Origin: JACMMS01 sp043758775
GTDB lineage: Bacteria; Pseudomonadota; Gammaproteobacteria; Burkholderiales; Methylophilaceae
Reading direction: 5' to 3'
DNA length: 16,959 nt
NCBI GenBank assembly: GCA_043758775.1
Contig: JAYVMU010000106.1
Span: 1 to 16,959, forward strand
The notes under the pieces are model-generated. The model did not search any database. It worked only from the letters and a program-made list of their open reading frames with translations, and was not told the origin of the DNA. The position numbers and the translations under genes were made by a program. Shown here piece by piece: positions 5,333 to 11,515 of this stretch. Position 1 is the stretch's first letter; each line of letters begins with the position of its first letter.

Positions 5333-6502
5333 TTAGTTAGATGGAATAGAGCTAGAGCTATTCAAGGTGTTTTGGTTTTGGAAATACTCATAACCAAGTT
5401 GTACAGACGCGTTAGCGTTAACTACGGATGGGTTTAATACAAGCGCAACGTTGCCAACAGCCAGCGTTGAAATAGGCATCGCTCGGTGATCAAAATAATA
5501 AGTGCCAAGTTGCCAATCGTCGTTTATTTTGGTTCGCCCGCCAAATAGAGAAGCCCATATAGCGTCATAAGAGAACAGGCGCATTTGGTTTGCGGTTTGC
5601 ATGGTGAAGGTATTTATATCCGTGCCTGCATTGAGAGTGCCGCCGTTATCAAAGATAACAAACGTACTCATGTAGGTTCGTAAGTTTTGATAGAACAATG
5701 ACAAGTCAGTATTTACGGCAAGTACGGCTTGCGAGGTTGTCAGCAAAGAATACTGCGTTGAAAGCGAAATATTTGGCTTAATATAGTTGCCTTGTTGATC
5801 GCGTGGCAGTTGATCATAATACTCTTGATAAACATCAATGGTATAAGTATTGAGTTTGCCAAGTTGCGCAGTGCTGGATTGATACATTGCAAAAGTTGCA
5901 TCAGCGCCAGATGCAACATAAAGAAACGGGTTGATTGTCAGTTGCAAATTCATGGTGGCATTTAACACCTGTGCAAAAACAGCGCCGCGTAAATCAGTGT
6001 CAGAATAGGCCAGCGGAATTTCATACATGAAATCCATATTGGCGGCCGCTGTTACGATTGCGGGGGCCTTGCACACGCCAAAGTTTGAACCGATCCCAAT
6101 GCTATTGTCAGACGTGATTGCAGCACCTAATGGGAATTGGCGCTTGGCCGCTGCAACGTTGCTCAAATGCCAACCTTGCGTATTGTGACGCACCAAGTTT
6201 TGCAAATCTTGAAAAATAACCTGACTGAGAAAGTTGGCAGGCCCAAAAGTAGTGCGCGTTTGTGTTTCAGCGGCCCCCTGCTGTAGGTTGGCACGGACAC
6301 GCACCCAAAGCTTACGGATAAGGCCTACATTCGTGAGTGGTACGTTAATGGTTGTGCCAACGCCATTTACATAAGGATTGCTGACTTGGGTATAGGTTGC
6401 AGTGCGTTGGCGCACGATAGGGCAGTTTTGAATAATGGCTGCACAGATCGCTGCATCTTGCTGCATTGCGGCTTGAATAGCTTGGGCGGAAGTCATGCTC
6501 AT
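5333..6502 (-). CDS. Major capsid protein, PRD1 P3-like double jelly roll (389 aa)
   Basis: The trimer-forming hexon of a PRD1-type capsid. From ATG 6502 (GGAG upstream; the longer frame from 6580 overlaps the previous gene) the product is 389 residues, close to about 395 for PRD1 P3. It shares P3-like motifs in order: NVGLIRKLWVRVRANL, FGPANFLSQVIFQD, TQGWHLSN, PLAYSDTDLRGAVFAQV, YQEYYDQLPRDQQGNYI, STFVIFDNGGTLNAGTDIN and VLNPSVVNANASVQLGYEYF. The helical N-terminus (AQAIQAAMQQDAAICAAI) matches the P3 region that contacts the membrane. It follows the ATPase and two single-span proteins and is capped by a terminator. Assignment rests on remembered P3 sequence but the motif series is extensive. 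Confidence 0.96.
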   Translation of the reverse strand: MSMTSAQAIQAAMQQDAAICAAIIQNCPIVRQRTATYTQVSNPYVNGVGTTINVPLTNVGLIRKLWVRVRANLQQGAAETQTRTTFGPANFLSQVIFQDLQNLVRHNTQGWHLSNVAAAKRQFPLGAAITSDNSIGIGSNFGVCKAPAIVTAAANMDFMYEIPLAYSDTDLRGAVFAQVLNATMNLQLTINPFLYVASGADATFAMYQSSTAQLGKLNTYTIDVYQEYYDQLPRDQQGNYIKPNISLSTQYSLLTTSQAVLAVNTDLSLFYQNLRTYMSTFVIFDNGGTLNAGTDINTFTMQTANQMRLFSYDAIWASLFGGRTKINDDWQLGTYYFDHRAMPISTLAVGNVALVLNPSVVNANASVQLGYEYFQNQNTLNSSSSIPSN

Positions 6503-6503
6503 G

Positions 6504-6647
6504 TTAGTTAGTCTCCACGGGTGCAGGATTGTTTGATGCGTGTTGCTTGATGGTGAACATCGCAAACCAGAATAGAACAATCATCAACATAACAATGATG
6601 ATGTTGAGCGGGTGGCCGAGAATTTCAATGTTTAAAATCTTGCCCAT
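6504..6647 (-). CDS. Single-span membrane protein, candidate packaging-vertex protein like PRD1 P22 (47 aa)
   Basis: A 47-codon frame whose ATG overlaps the upstream stop (TAATG at 6649-6645) and whose TAA lies one base before the capsid ATG. The product has a short head MGKILNIEILGHPLN, one strong helix IIIVMLMIVLFWFAMFTI (about 16-33), and a polar tail. PRD1 encodes P20 and P22, of about 42 and 47 residues, which sit in the membrane under the unique packaging vertex and hold the P9 ATPase. The size and the place between ATPase and capsid genes fit, though P22 in PRD1 follows the capsid gene. Homology cannot be shown at this length. Confidence 0.75.
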   Translation of the reverse strand: MGKILNIEILGHPLNIIIVMLMIVLFWFAMFTIKQHASNNPAPVETN

Positions 6648-6778
6648 TATTTACCGAGCCTTGCCTTGCCTATGACGATAAGCTGTTGAGCAGCAAGCAC
6701 TCCCGCATAAGCTGTTGCCGATAGCAGCGCAACGGTAAAAAAATTCTCGAATGATAAACGCAAAATGGATCGTTCCAT
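6647..6778 (-). CDS. Single-span membrane protein, candidate packaging-vertex protein like PRD1 P20 (43 aa)
   Basis: AGAGGAATTTAAAAA precedes ATG 6778, immediately after the ATPase stop at 6782. The 43-residue product is MERSILRLSFENFF, one helix TVALLSATAYAGVLAAQQLIVI (about 15-36), and a basic tail GKARLGK. In PRD1 gene XX (P20, about 42 residues) lies between the packaging ATPase gene IX and the capsid gene III, the same order as here. P20 anchors the packaging complex to the membrane. The assignment rests on size, topology and synteny. Confidence 0.77.
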   Translation of the reverse strand: MERSILRLSFENFFTVALLSATAYAGVLAAQQLIVIGKARLGK

Positions 6779-6781
6779 TTT

Positions 6782-7444
6782 TTAAATTCCTCTATGTTTG
6801 ACCTTCAATTTGCTTGCGAATATGTCGAGTATCTCTTGATCGTCAGGGACGGGTTTGAGAACACAAGAATAATCCTGAGCGGCATCATACCACCTGCAAT
6901 GAAACTCTGGCAAGCGTTTTCTGAAATCAAACACAGGGGAAGTTTTGTCAACAAAAGCCGATGCGGTTAAAGCATCACGCGCATCATTGAACCGAAACAC
7001 CGCTGCATAACTAGCTTCCGAAAAAATGAAGCGGCTGCAAAATGTAGGACGTTGGGTGAGTACCATGGCAGGAATTTTTAAACTACGTCCCTGCGTCAAG
7101 ATAGCGTTGAACATCGGCGAAAACTTATCGATCATATAACCTTCATCGAAAAACAATCCGGCATTGCCGCGCTCATAAATTTGTTCTAAGAAAGGTTCTA
7201 TTTCATCATTTGGTTTTGGCCGGACAATATAGAGCCCCGCGTGTTTTACTTTATCAGAAAGAGAAATTTCGTTAGCGCCTTCAATTTGTTGAATAAGATC
7301 GTCACCTTTATAATCAATGATGACGTGAGGGCGCACTTTAAAATCACTACAGGTTCCAAACAACCAAATACCAAAGCGGGTTTTACCACTACCTGTTGAT
7401 CCGCTGATTGAAACACGGCTTGATGAATTAGGGAGACGAAACAT
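6782..7444 (-). CDS. Packaging ATPase, PRD1 P9-like (FtsK/HerA, A32 type) (220 aa)
   Basis: Drives translocation of the linear genome into the preformed procapsid through the unique vertex. Walker A is GSTGSGKT at residues 15-22, Walker B is LFFDE at 97-101, and a polar stretch GRSLKIPAMVLTQRP at 119-133 matches the conserved third motif of the P9/A32 group, with candidate arginines at 120 and 132. Length (220) agrees with PRD1 P9 (about 227). The hydrophobic strand VIIDYKGD (41-48) follows the family pattern. It starts two bases after the stop of the upstream 81-residue gene and is followed at once by the two vertex membrane proteins and the capsid gene. Confidence 0.95.
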   Translation of the reverse strand: MFRLPNSSSRVSISGSTGSGKTRFGIWLFGTCSDFKVRPHVIIDYKGDDLIQQIEGANEISLSDKVKHAGLYIVRPKPNDEIEPFLEQIYERGNAGLFFDEGYMIDKFSPMFNAILTQGRSLKIPAMVLTQRPTFCSRFIFSEASYAAVFRFNDARDALTASAFVDKTSPVFDFRKRLPEFHCRWYDAAQDYSCVLKPVPDDQEILDIFASKLKVKHRGI

Positions 7445-7446
7445 TT

Positions 7447-7692
7447 CTAGCGACGCGAAATGTTATTAACGGCGCGTCTGTTTACGGCTTTTAAAGTTGA
7501 CAAATCTTCGGCGTGTAAATCCACTTTGCTTTCCAGTTTTTCGGCCTTGGCTTCTATTTTTTCTAAAGTCTTACCTATCATTTGAACTTCTCCTTTTAAA
7601 GTGCCAATGTTGGCGCCAATCGTAAAAACCCCGACTAGAATTGTTAAGATCAAAGGAAGGTTGATGCTGAAGTCTAAAACTATGCCTTGCAA
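7447..7692 (-). CDS. Membrane-anchored coiled-coil protein (81 aa)
   Basis: The start is TTG 7692: it is preceded by AAAGGTGGTGAAACT, nearly the same ribosome binding site as at 8183, and no in-frame ATG precedes the transmembrane helix. Residues about 11-31 (LPLILTILVGVFTIGANIG) are the helix. The rest is a heptad-like charged helix (LEKIEAKAEKLESKVDLHAEDLSTLK) ending with basic RRAVNNISRR. The shape, membrane anchor plus coiled coil, occurs in holin-accessory, inner-spanin-like and assembly proteins. It follows the lysis genes but directly precedes the ATPase, so either lysis or assembly is possible. Confidence 0.7.
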   Translation of the reverse strand: MQGIVLDFSINLPLILTILVGVFTIGANIGTLKGEVQMIGKTLEKIEAKAEKLESKVDLHAEDLSTLKAVNRRAVNNISRR

Positions 7693-7922
7693 AGTTTCAC
7701 CACCTTTAAATCATGCTCAAGAATTTGGCGCTTAGTTTCAGTGGCCAGCACGTCCGATTTGGAAATCAAAATAGGTGTGCCGTCAACAACACAAAAATCT
7801 CTACTAATGAGTGAATTGACGCAACCCGTCATCAAGCTGACGGTCAGACATAGCGGCAACGCTGTTTGCAATAACCTGTGAGGTTTTAATATCGTCCAAA
7901 ACGCTTGCTTGCTCTTTATCAT
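7680..7922 (-). CDS. Outer-spanin-type lipoprotein (80 aa)
   Basis: A lipoprotein signal ends at the lipobox LMTGC (Cys 34 when started at ATG 7922). The mature part, with TPILISKSDVLATETKRQILEHD and a final Cys, follows the pattern ISxxDxLTxxTxxQILxHN...C that I know from small Rz1-like proteins next to lysis genes in alphaproteobacterial phages. It overlaps the inner-spanin-like gene by 119 bases in another frame, the classic Rz/Rz1 arrangement. The start is uncertain: ATG 7922 has a distant GGA, while an internal TTG after ACAGG would give a 16-residue signal. It would be tethered to the outer membrane and join the membranes at the end of infection. Confidence 0.68.
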   Translation of the reverse strand: MIKSKQAFWTILKPHRLLQTALPLCLTVSLMTGCVNSLISRDFCVVDGTPILISKSDVLATETKRQILEHDLKVVKLCKA

Positions 7923-8025
7923 GCTCAATTGTCTTTCCAATATCTTGCAGGCGCATATCTTGGAATAGCCCAAAGAGTTTGGAAATTAGACCAAACACCT
8001 TGAGCAACCCCAAAAATATTGTCAT
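7804..8025 (-). CDS. Inner-spanin-like protein (73 aa)
   Basis: Starts by an ATGA overlap with the holin-like gene. The N-terminus MTIFLGLLKVFGLISKLFGLF is a hydrophobic/amphipathic helix that could anchor in the inner membrane. It is followed by a charged helical stretch (DMRLQDIGKTIEHDKEQASVLDDIK) and the C-terminal SDRQLDDGLRQFTH, a motif type common at the end of small Rz-like proteins in alphaproteobacterial phages. Its 3' half overlaps the outer-spanin lipoprotein in another frame. Together they would form the spanin complex that disrupts the outer membrane. The protein is short for an Rz homologue, so the label is tentative. Confidence 0.65.
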   Translation of the reverse strand: MTIFLGLLKVFGLISKLFGLFQDMRLQDIGKTIEHDKEQASVLDDIKTSQVIANSVAAMSDRQLDDGLRQFTH

Positions 8026-8183
8026 TCGGCAAATGTGTTGGCAACGGTTTTAATTAGACCAAGCCCCATTGTAATCTCACCTGCCACATGCGGCGAGATA
8101 CCCAAACCTGTCCAGTCATAAGCAATAACCGAGCCAATTAATAGAACCGCCAAAGAAGAAACGTTGTGCCAAAACTTAGACAT
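8022..8183 (-). CDS. Holin-like membrane protein (53 aa)
   Basis: ATG 8183 follows AAAGGTGGTGAAA, the strongest ribosome binding site in the window. The 53-residue product has one clear transmembrane helix (about 8-22, VSSLAVLLIGSVIAY) and a second, weaker hydrophobic stretch (about 33-48, VAGEITMGLGLIKTVA), the size and topology of small phage holins. It lies between the endolysin and the spanin pair, which is the usual place of a holin. It would form the inner-membrane lesion that releases the endolysin. The assignment rests on context and topology, not on a named family. Confidence 0.65.
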   Translation of the reverse strand: MSKFWHNVSSLAVLLIGSVIAYDWTGLGISPHVAGEITMGLGLIKTVANTFAE

Positions 8184-8195
8184 TTTCACCACCTT

Positions 8196-8897
8196 TTATG
8201 AGAGACTGCTTGATTGCAGGCCCGCGTAAATCGCAAGAGACATTACTTCAATAATATGTGCTTGGTCAAGCCCATTGACAATGCGCCGCGCATTAAAGAA
8301 ATCAGTTTTGGCCGCGTTGAAATAATCGTCCAGCTTTTTTCCAGTGAACATTCCCTTTACCATACCTTCAAAACAAATCCGCAAAGAGTTTTCCCATGTG
8401 CCAGCATCAACCCATTTTGTAATACCAAACTTTTTATAGTTGGCTTCCCAAGTAGGTTGAATTAAACCGTTGCCAATCCATGGATAATAGGGGCGGCTAG
8501 TCAGGTATGCAATTGAACCGCGCTCAATAACGGGTTTTATTGCTCGCCCTGTTTCCCAAATCACTTGCGCCAAGAGGGATGCAAAAGCATCATTTCGCAT
8601 AGTGGGGTAGTTGACTTCCTTATAGGAAATAATCTTTTCAAACCCGTTGATCTGCGCTTGATTTAAGCCACCACCAAAAACCGTTTGATTGATGATTGAA
8701 TAAAATTTGACGCGGTTAAACGAGTGGAGCGGTAGCGGTGTTGCGCTCGCGCTGCTTTCTGGCAGCGTAGGCGCGGACTTGTCCGAGACTGATTGCACCG
8801 AGGGTGAAGGCAAGCATAGCCAAATCTTGTTGCTTCGGTGAAATAGGCGTTGAATAATGTTTATAAACATTCCGAATTGCATTTGCAAGATCGACAT
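8196..8897 (-). CDS. Endolysin, GH19/lysozyme-like peptidoglycan hydrolase (233 aa)
   Basis: Residues about 64-233 match the chitinase/GH19-like endolysins of many proteobacterial phages: KFYSIINQTVFGGGLNQAQ at the domain start, LAQVIWETGRAIKPVIE with candidate catalytic Glu 115 and Glu 125, GNGLIQPTWEANYKKFG, and FFNARRIVNGLD. It would cut peptidoglycan glycan strands at lysis. The start is problematic: no ATG, GTG or TTG exists at the domain boundary near 8716. The only well-placed start is ATG 8897 after TTGGAG, giving a 63-residue extension (MSILQMQFGMFINIIQRLFH...) that lies wholly inside the 3' end of the upstream gene. The extension has an amphipathic first 20 residues and a Ser/Pro-rich linker, so it could be a membrane-associating tail. 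Confidence 0.8.
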   Translation of the reverse strand: MSILQMQFGMFINIIQRLFHRSNKIWLCLPSPSVQSVSDKSAPTLPESSASATPLPLHSFNRVKFYSIINQTVFGGGLNQAQINGFEKIISYKEVNYPTMRNDAFASLLAQVIWETGRAIKPVIERGSIAYLTSRPYYPWIGNGLIQPTWEANYKKFGITKWVDAGTWENSLRICFEGMVKGMFTGKKLDDYFNAAKTDFFNARRIVNGLDQAHIIEVMSLAIYAGLQSSSLS

Positions 8898-9258
8898 TGC
8901 TTTTTTCTCCAATTAAAAACTCCGGTACTTGCGTTGCTGTTGCAAGTAAGTTTTCGGCCATGAGTAAGGCAAAAACATAATGTTCTACACTAAGCGGTTC
9001 CGCTTTCGCGCTGGGGCGGGTTCTGGCTCTGGCTCTAGTTCCGCTTCCTTCACCTCCACCATCGGTTCCTGTTGCTGTTGCGGGATCAATATATTCTGGG
9101 GCAGGCTGTTCATCTTTTCGCGGACGACCGCGACCTCGTTTAACAGGCGCGTCTCCATTTCCACCATCGCCGAGCGGTGTTGGCTGCTCAACGCGTCCAC
9201 TATCGGGTTTATTTTCTCCATTAAGAGATTTGGCAACGTCTCCAAGGTCAACCGACAT
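8716..9258 (-). CDS. AT-hook-containing protein of unknown function (180 aa)
   Basis: ATG 9258 is preceded by GGAGAAGGA at good spacing. The N-terminal half is disordered, rich in Gly, Asp, Pro and Arg, with an AT-hook-like motif RGRGRPRKD (about 41-49) and RARARTRPS, implying DNA contact. The C-terminal part (about 90-170) looks like a folded helical domain (SVEHYVFALLMAENLLA, LANAIRNVYKHYSTPIS, LAMLAFTLGAISLGQVRAYAARK). About 84% of this gene is shared in another frame with neighbours: 8985-9258 with the 138-residue gene and 8716-8897 with the endolysin. DNA binding plus its place before the lysis and packaging genes might indicate a packaging or vertex role, but that is a guess. Confidence 0.7.
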   Translation of the reverse strand: MSVDLGDVAKSLNGENKPDSGRVEQPTPLGDGGNGDAPVKRGRGRPRKDEQPAPEYIDPATATGTDGGGEGSGTRARARTRPSAKAEPLSVEHYVFALLMAENLLATATQVPEFLIGEKSNVDLANAIRNVYKHYSTPISPKQQDLAMLAFTLGAISLGQVRAYAARKQRERNTATAPLV

Positions 9259-9401
9259 TCAATTAAATCCTTCTCCAAACTTTCAATTTTTTGACCATGA
9301 TTTGTTTGTAAAGCCGCTTCCGCTATTTTAACAGCAACGTCTTCTTTTTCTTCTACCTTAGCAATTGCTTCCACAATCACCGGAATAATTTCATCGGCCA
9401 T
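8985..9401 (-). CDS. Helical, acidic-tailed protein of unknown function (138 aa)
   Basis: ATG 9401 has an excellent ribosome binding site (AAAGGTGAATTACAA). The product is mostly helical: an acidic/Ala-rich start (IVEAIAKVEEKEDVAVKIAEAAL), a heptad-like coiled coil (KIESLEKDLIECRLTLETLPNLL), a second helix (AMVEMETRLLNEVAVVREKMNSL), then a QQQQ and Glu/Pro-rich tail and a basic end ARKRNRLV. This suggests an oligomeric stalk or scaffold protein. The last 274 bases also encode the N-terminal half of the 180-residue protein in another frame. A strong hairpin stands just upstream of the gene. No family recognised. Confidence 0.77.
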   Translation of the reverse strand: MADEIIPVIVEAIAKVEEKEDVAVKIAEAALQTNHGQKIESLEKDLIECRLTLETLPNLLMEKINPIVDALSSQHRSAMVEMETRLLNEVAVVREKMNSLPQNILIPQQQQEPMVEVKEAELEPEPEPAPARKRNRLV

Positions 9402-9423
9402 TTGTAATTCACCTTTGTTAAAT

Positions 9424-9452
9424 TCACGGTGAGTTTTTAAGTCTCACCGTGA
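9424..9452 (-). promoter_or_regulatory. Ten-base-pair hairpin in the leader of the 138-aa gene
   Basis: TCACGGTGAG (9424-9433) is perfectly complementary to CTCACCGTGA (9443-9452) around a nine-base loop. On the - strand it is followed by only ATTTAAC, then the ribosome binding site of the gene at 9401. It may be a weak terminator for the fibre operon, an mRNA processing site, or a protein-binding palindrome. It is the largest untranslated gap (76 bases) in the structural region. Confidence 0.6.
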
Positions 9453-9477
9453 TCTTTCGGCATGTTTAGGCAGCGCC

Positions 9478-9705
9478 TCAGTAAACTTCGCCAAAAATAT
9501 GTTTAGCCATGCGGGCACAAAAAGCATCGGCCTTTGCAACAAGTCCAATATCACTATCACTTGGTGGTTTTGATGCTTCAATTGCGGCAAGCCGTGCATC
9601 AAGATCATTTAATGCAGCGTCAACACTGCGTTTTTGGTTATAGGGAATTACCGCAGGTGCAGCTTGACCACCCGCATTTGCAGCAGTGGAAATGGTGTCA
9701 GTCAT
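9478..9705 (-). CDS. Small protein of unknown function (75 aa)
   Basis: I use ATG 9705, which has GGAG upstream and overlaps the previous gene by eight bases; a frame opening at 9798 would run through that gene. The product has a flexible Ala/Thr/Gly start (TDTISTAANAGGQAAPAVIP), a helical middle with short coiled-coil character (VDAALNDLDARLAAIEASK) and an Ala-rich C-terminus ending KHIFGEVY. Placed directly behind the fibre and the 74-residue helical protein, it may help trimerise or attach the fibre; this is context inference only. Confidence 0.68.
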   Translation of the reverse strand: MTDTISTAANAGGQAAPAVIPYNQKRSVDAALNDLDARLAAIEASKPPSDSDIGLVAKADAFCARMAKHIFGEVY

Positions 9706-9922
9706 TTGTTTTATTCTCCATTGAAATAATTGGGGTTTCAGGCATGAGGTGTTTTTCAATTTGTGCCAACCGCGCCGATTGATCGGCCTGCTCATCACGC
9801 ATTAATTTAACCTCGGTCTTAACATACTCGATGCAATCCCGAATGTCACTCATAAATTTTTGAGCATGTTCAGGCGTAACACCAAGGGCAGAAAAGATCA
9901 TAGGCAACATTTTTTCAAACAT
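9698..9922 (-). CDS. Small helical protein of unknown function (74 aa)
   Basis: AGAGGAATGGTATTAAA precedes ATG 9922 and the fibre stop codon lies inside that leader. The product starts with an amphipathic helix (MFEKMLPMIFSALGV), followed by a long charged helix (AQKFMSDIRDCIEYVKTEVKLMRDEQADQSARLAQIEKHL) of coiled-coil type. It could be a small surface- or membrane-associated oligomer. It sits immediately after the fibre gene, where small chaperones or attachment proteins of phage fibres are often found. No family recognised. Confidence 0.7.
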   Translation of the reverse strand: MFEKMLPMIFSALGVTPEHAQKFMSDIRDCIEYVKTEVKLMRDEQADQSARLAQIEKHLMPETPIISMENKTND

Positions 9923-9923
9923 T

Positions 9924-11513
9924 TTAATACCATTCCTCTATTTGAATTGCACCACCCGTTGCACCACCTGCACCCACTGGCCCTGTACCACCACCACCAC
10001 CAGCACCAAACCCAGTGCCTGCGCTAGCACCGCTTGCATTATCGGCGCCACCTAAACCAAAACCAAGCCCGCTTGAACCACCAGAACCGCCAATCGTAGA
10101 AGCGGCATTCCCGCCGTTTTCACCTGTTATATTTATATCACCATTTAAAGCGGTGCCACCAGCACCGCCTACTGTTATTGATCCTGCATTTGCACCTGCG
10201 TTTCCAGTTATGATTACAACTGTTGTGTCAAAAGTGGTGGCCACCCCAGAAGCTGCACCGCCAATTGCAATCGTGTAAGCAGTGTTTGGTGTTAAAGCAA
10301 TAGTTTTTTGTGCAACGCCACCACCGCCACCACCGCCAGACGTGGTGGCTGTTGCAAAAGTATTTCCACCTGGACCAATTGTGGTTATTGTGGCAAATTT
10401 ATGATTGGCGTTTGAAGTCCAACTTGTGCCGGATGTTAAAACAGTGACGTGTTTTGACGGTGTTGAAACCGCCGAAGTAACAATCGCTTTTCCACTGATT
10501 GGAAAAATTTCAACATAAGAAACTGTGGTTGAATTTGCTGTAATATGAAAAACATCATTTACTGTGGCGGTATAATTTGCTCCACCTTGTACGATGATAT
10601 TTGCTCCATTGCCTATAGTAAAACCAGCATCAGCAATTAACCATCGATCAGCACCCGCCTGCGGGGCAGTTGCAAAAGAAGTAATTGTTGCGGTGCCCGT
10701 GCCATGAATTGTGTTTCCATCGGCAGGTGTCCAAATATCCATTGAGGTGGCACTTGCAACAGCCGCACCTAAAGCATGGTTAATAACCTTGGTGGTGGTG
10801 TTTGCCTGATCGGTATAAAAAACCGTGGCGGGTAATTCAGCTTTGGTGGCCACAGTGCCAAAAGTATAAGTGCCTGCACCTGTTCGGCGCATAATTCCAC
10901 TGGTTGAAAAGCCAGCAATATTATCTAAAGCCGTGCCACTGGCACTTGCAGAATTAGTTCCACCTTCCGCCACCGTTGCCACAGTGCCAAAAGTATAAGT
11001 GCCAGCACCTGTGCGGCGCATAATTCCAGTGGTTGAAAACCCCGTGATATTATCTAAAGCGGTTCCGCTTGGTGAAGCCGAATTTGTGCCACCACCCGCA
11101 ACAGGAATTAAAGGAAGATCACCCGCAACAATAGCGCGGAAACTTGGTACACCGCTTGCACCGTTTGGTGAAGCAAGTATTAAATTTTGCAATTGAGAAT
11201 TAAAAGTTACTGCAAAAGTGCCCGTTGTGGTTATAGGCGATCCAGCGACTGACATAAATGCAGGTACTGTCATTGCAGCACTGCTAACAGTACCACCAGC
11301 CGCTGCATTTGCCCAGCCAGCGTTAGCACCAGCACCATTGGTTTTTAAAAACCACCCCGCTGTTGCTGGTGGTAAACACCCCATGCCACTCGCGTTGCGA
11401 ACGATAACCGAGCCTTGCAACGGGCATGAAACGGCGGGCGTGTTTACGGATTGTGCGTAAACTAATTGAGCCGAAAATAAAAGCGCAAATAATGGTGCAA
11501 GAATTTTTTTCAT
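9924..11513 (-). CDS. Receptor-binding fibre with signal peptide and glycine-rich tip (529 aa)
   Basis: AAAGGAAATGTAAAT precedes ATG 11513. The N-terminus is a Sec signal peptide (MKKILAPLFALLFSAQLVYAQ, cleavage after VYA). The next region (about 75-155), with GTVSSAAMTVPAFMSVAGS and FRAIVAGDLPLIPVAGGGTNS, is a module common in phage tail fibres. Two copies of a 43-residue repeat follow (GGTNSASxSGTALDNIxGFS, then MRRTGAGTYTFGTVAT). The C-terminal third is Gly/Ala/Thr-rich (GGGGGGG, TIAIGGAASG, GFGAGGGGG) and ends AIQIEEWY, a style of adhesin tip found on phage fibres. It probably binds the host receptor from the capsid vertex, like PRD1 P2/P5 in role and position. The signal peptide is unexpected for a virion protein assembled in the cytoplasm. 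Confidence 0.85.
   Translation of the reverse strand: MKKILAPLFALLFSAQLVYAQSVNTPAVSCPLQGSVIVRNASGMGCLPPATAGWFLKTNGAGANAGWANAAAGGTVSSAAMTVPAFMSVAGSPITTTGTFAVTFNSQLQNLILASPNGASGVPSFRAIVAGDLPLIPVAGGGTNSASPSGTALDNITGFSTTGIMRRTGAGTYTFGTVATVAEGGTNSASASGTALDNIAGFSTSGIMRRTGAGTYTFGTVATKAELPATVFYTDQANTTTKVINHALGAAVASATSMDIWTPADGNTIHGTGTATITSFATAPQAGADRWLIADAGFTIGNGANIIVQGGANYTATVNDVFHITANSTTVSYVEIFPISGKAIVTSAVSTPSKHVTVLTSGTSWTSNANHKFATITTIGPGGNTFATATTSGGGGGGGVAQKTIALTPNTAYTIAIGGAASGVATTFDTTVVIITGNAGANAGSITVGGAGGTALNGDINITGENGGNAASTIGGSGGSSGLGFGLGGADNASGASAGTGFGAGGGGGTGPVGAGGATGGAIQIEEWY
10849..11093. repeat. Tandem direct repeat inside the fibre gene (129-base period)
   Basis: Bases 10849-10964 and 10978-11093 are near-identical copies with a period of 129 bases (43 codons). 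They share GCCACAGTGCCA, GGCGCATAATTCCA and ATATTATCTAAAGC at equal offsets. The copies encode repeated fibre modules, so the unit can expand or contract without a frameshift. Confidence 0.9.
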
Positions 11514-11515
11514 AT

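Noticed and set aside
6503..6580. 26-residue N-terminal extension of the capsid protein
   Set aside because: It overlaps the 47-residue membrane-protein gene; the start at 6502 gives PRD1 P3-like length and has GGAG upstream.
10015..11460. Several proline-rich + strand frames opposite the fibre gene
   Set aside because: They are antisense reflections of the Gly/Ala/Thr-rich fibre codons, with no ribosome sites.
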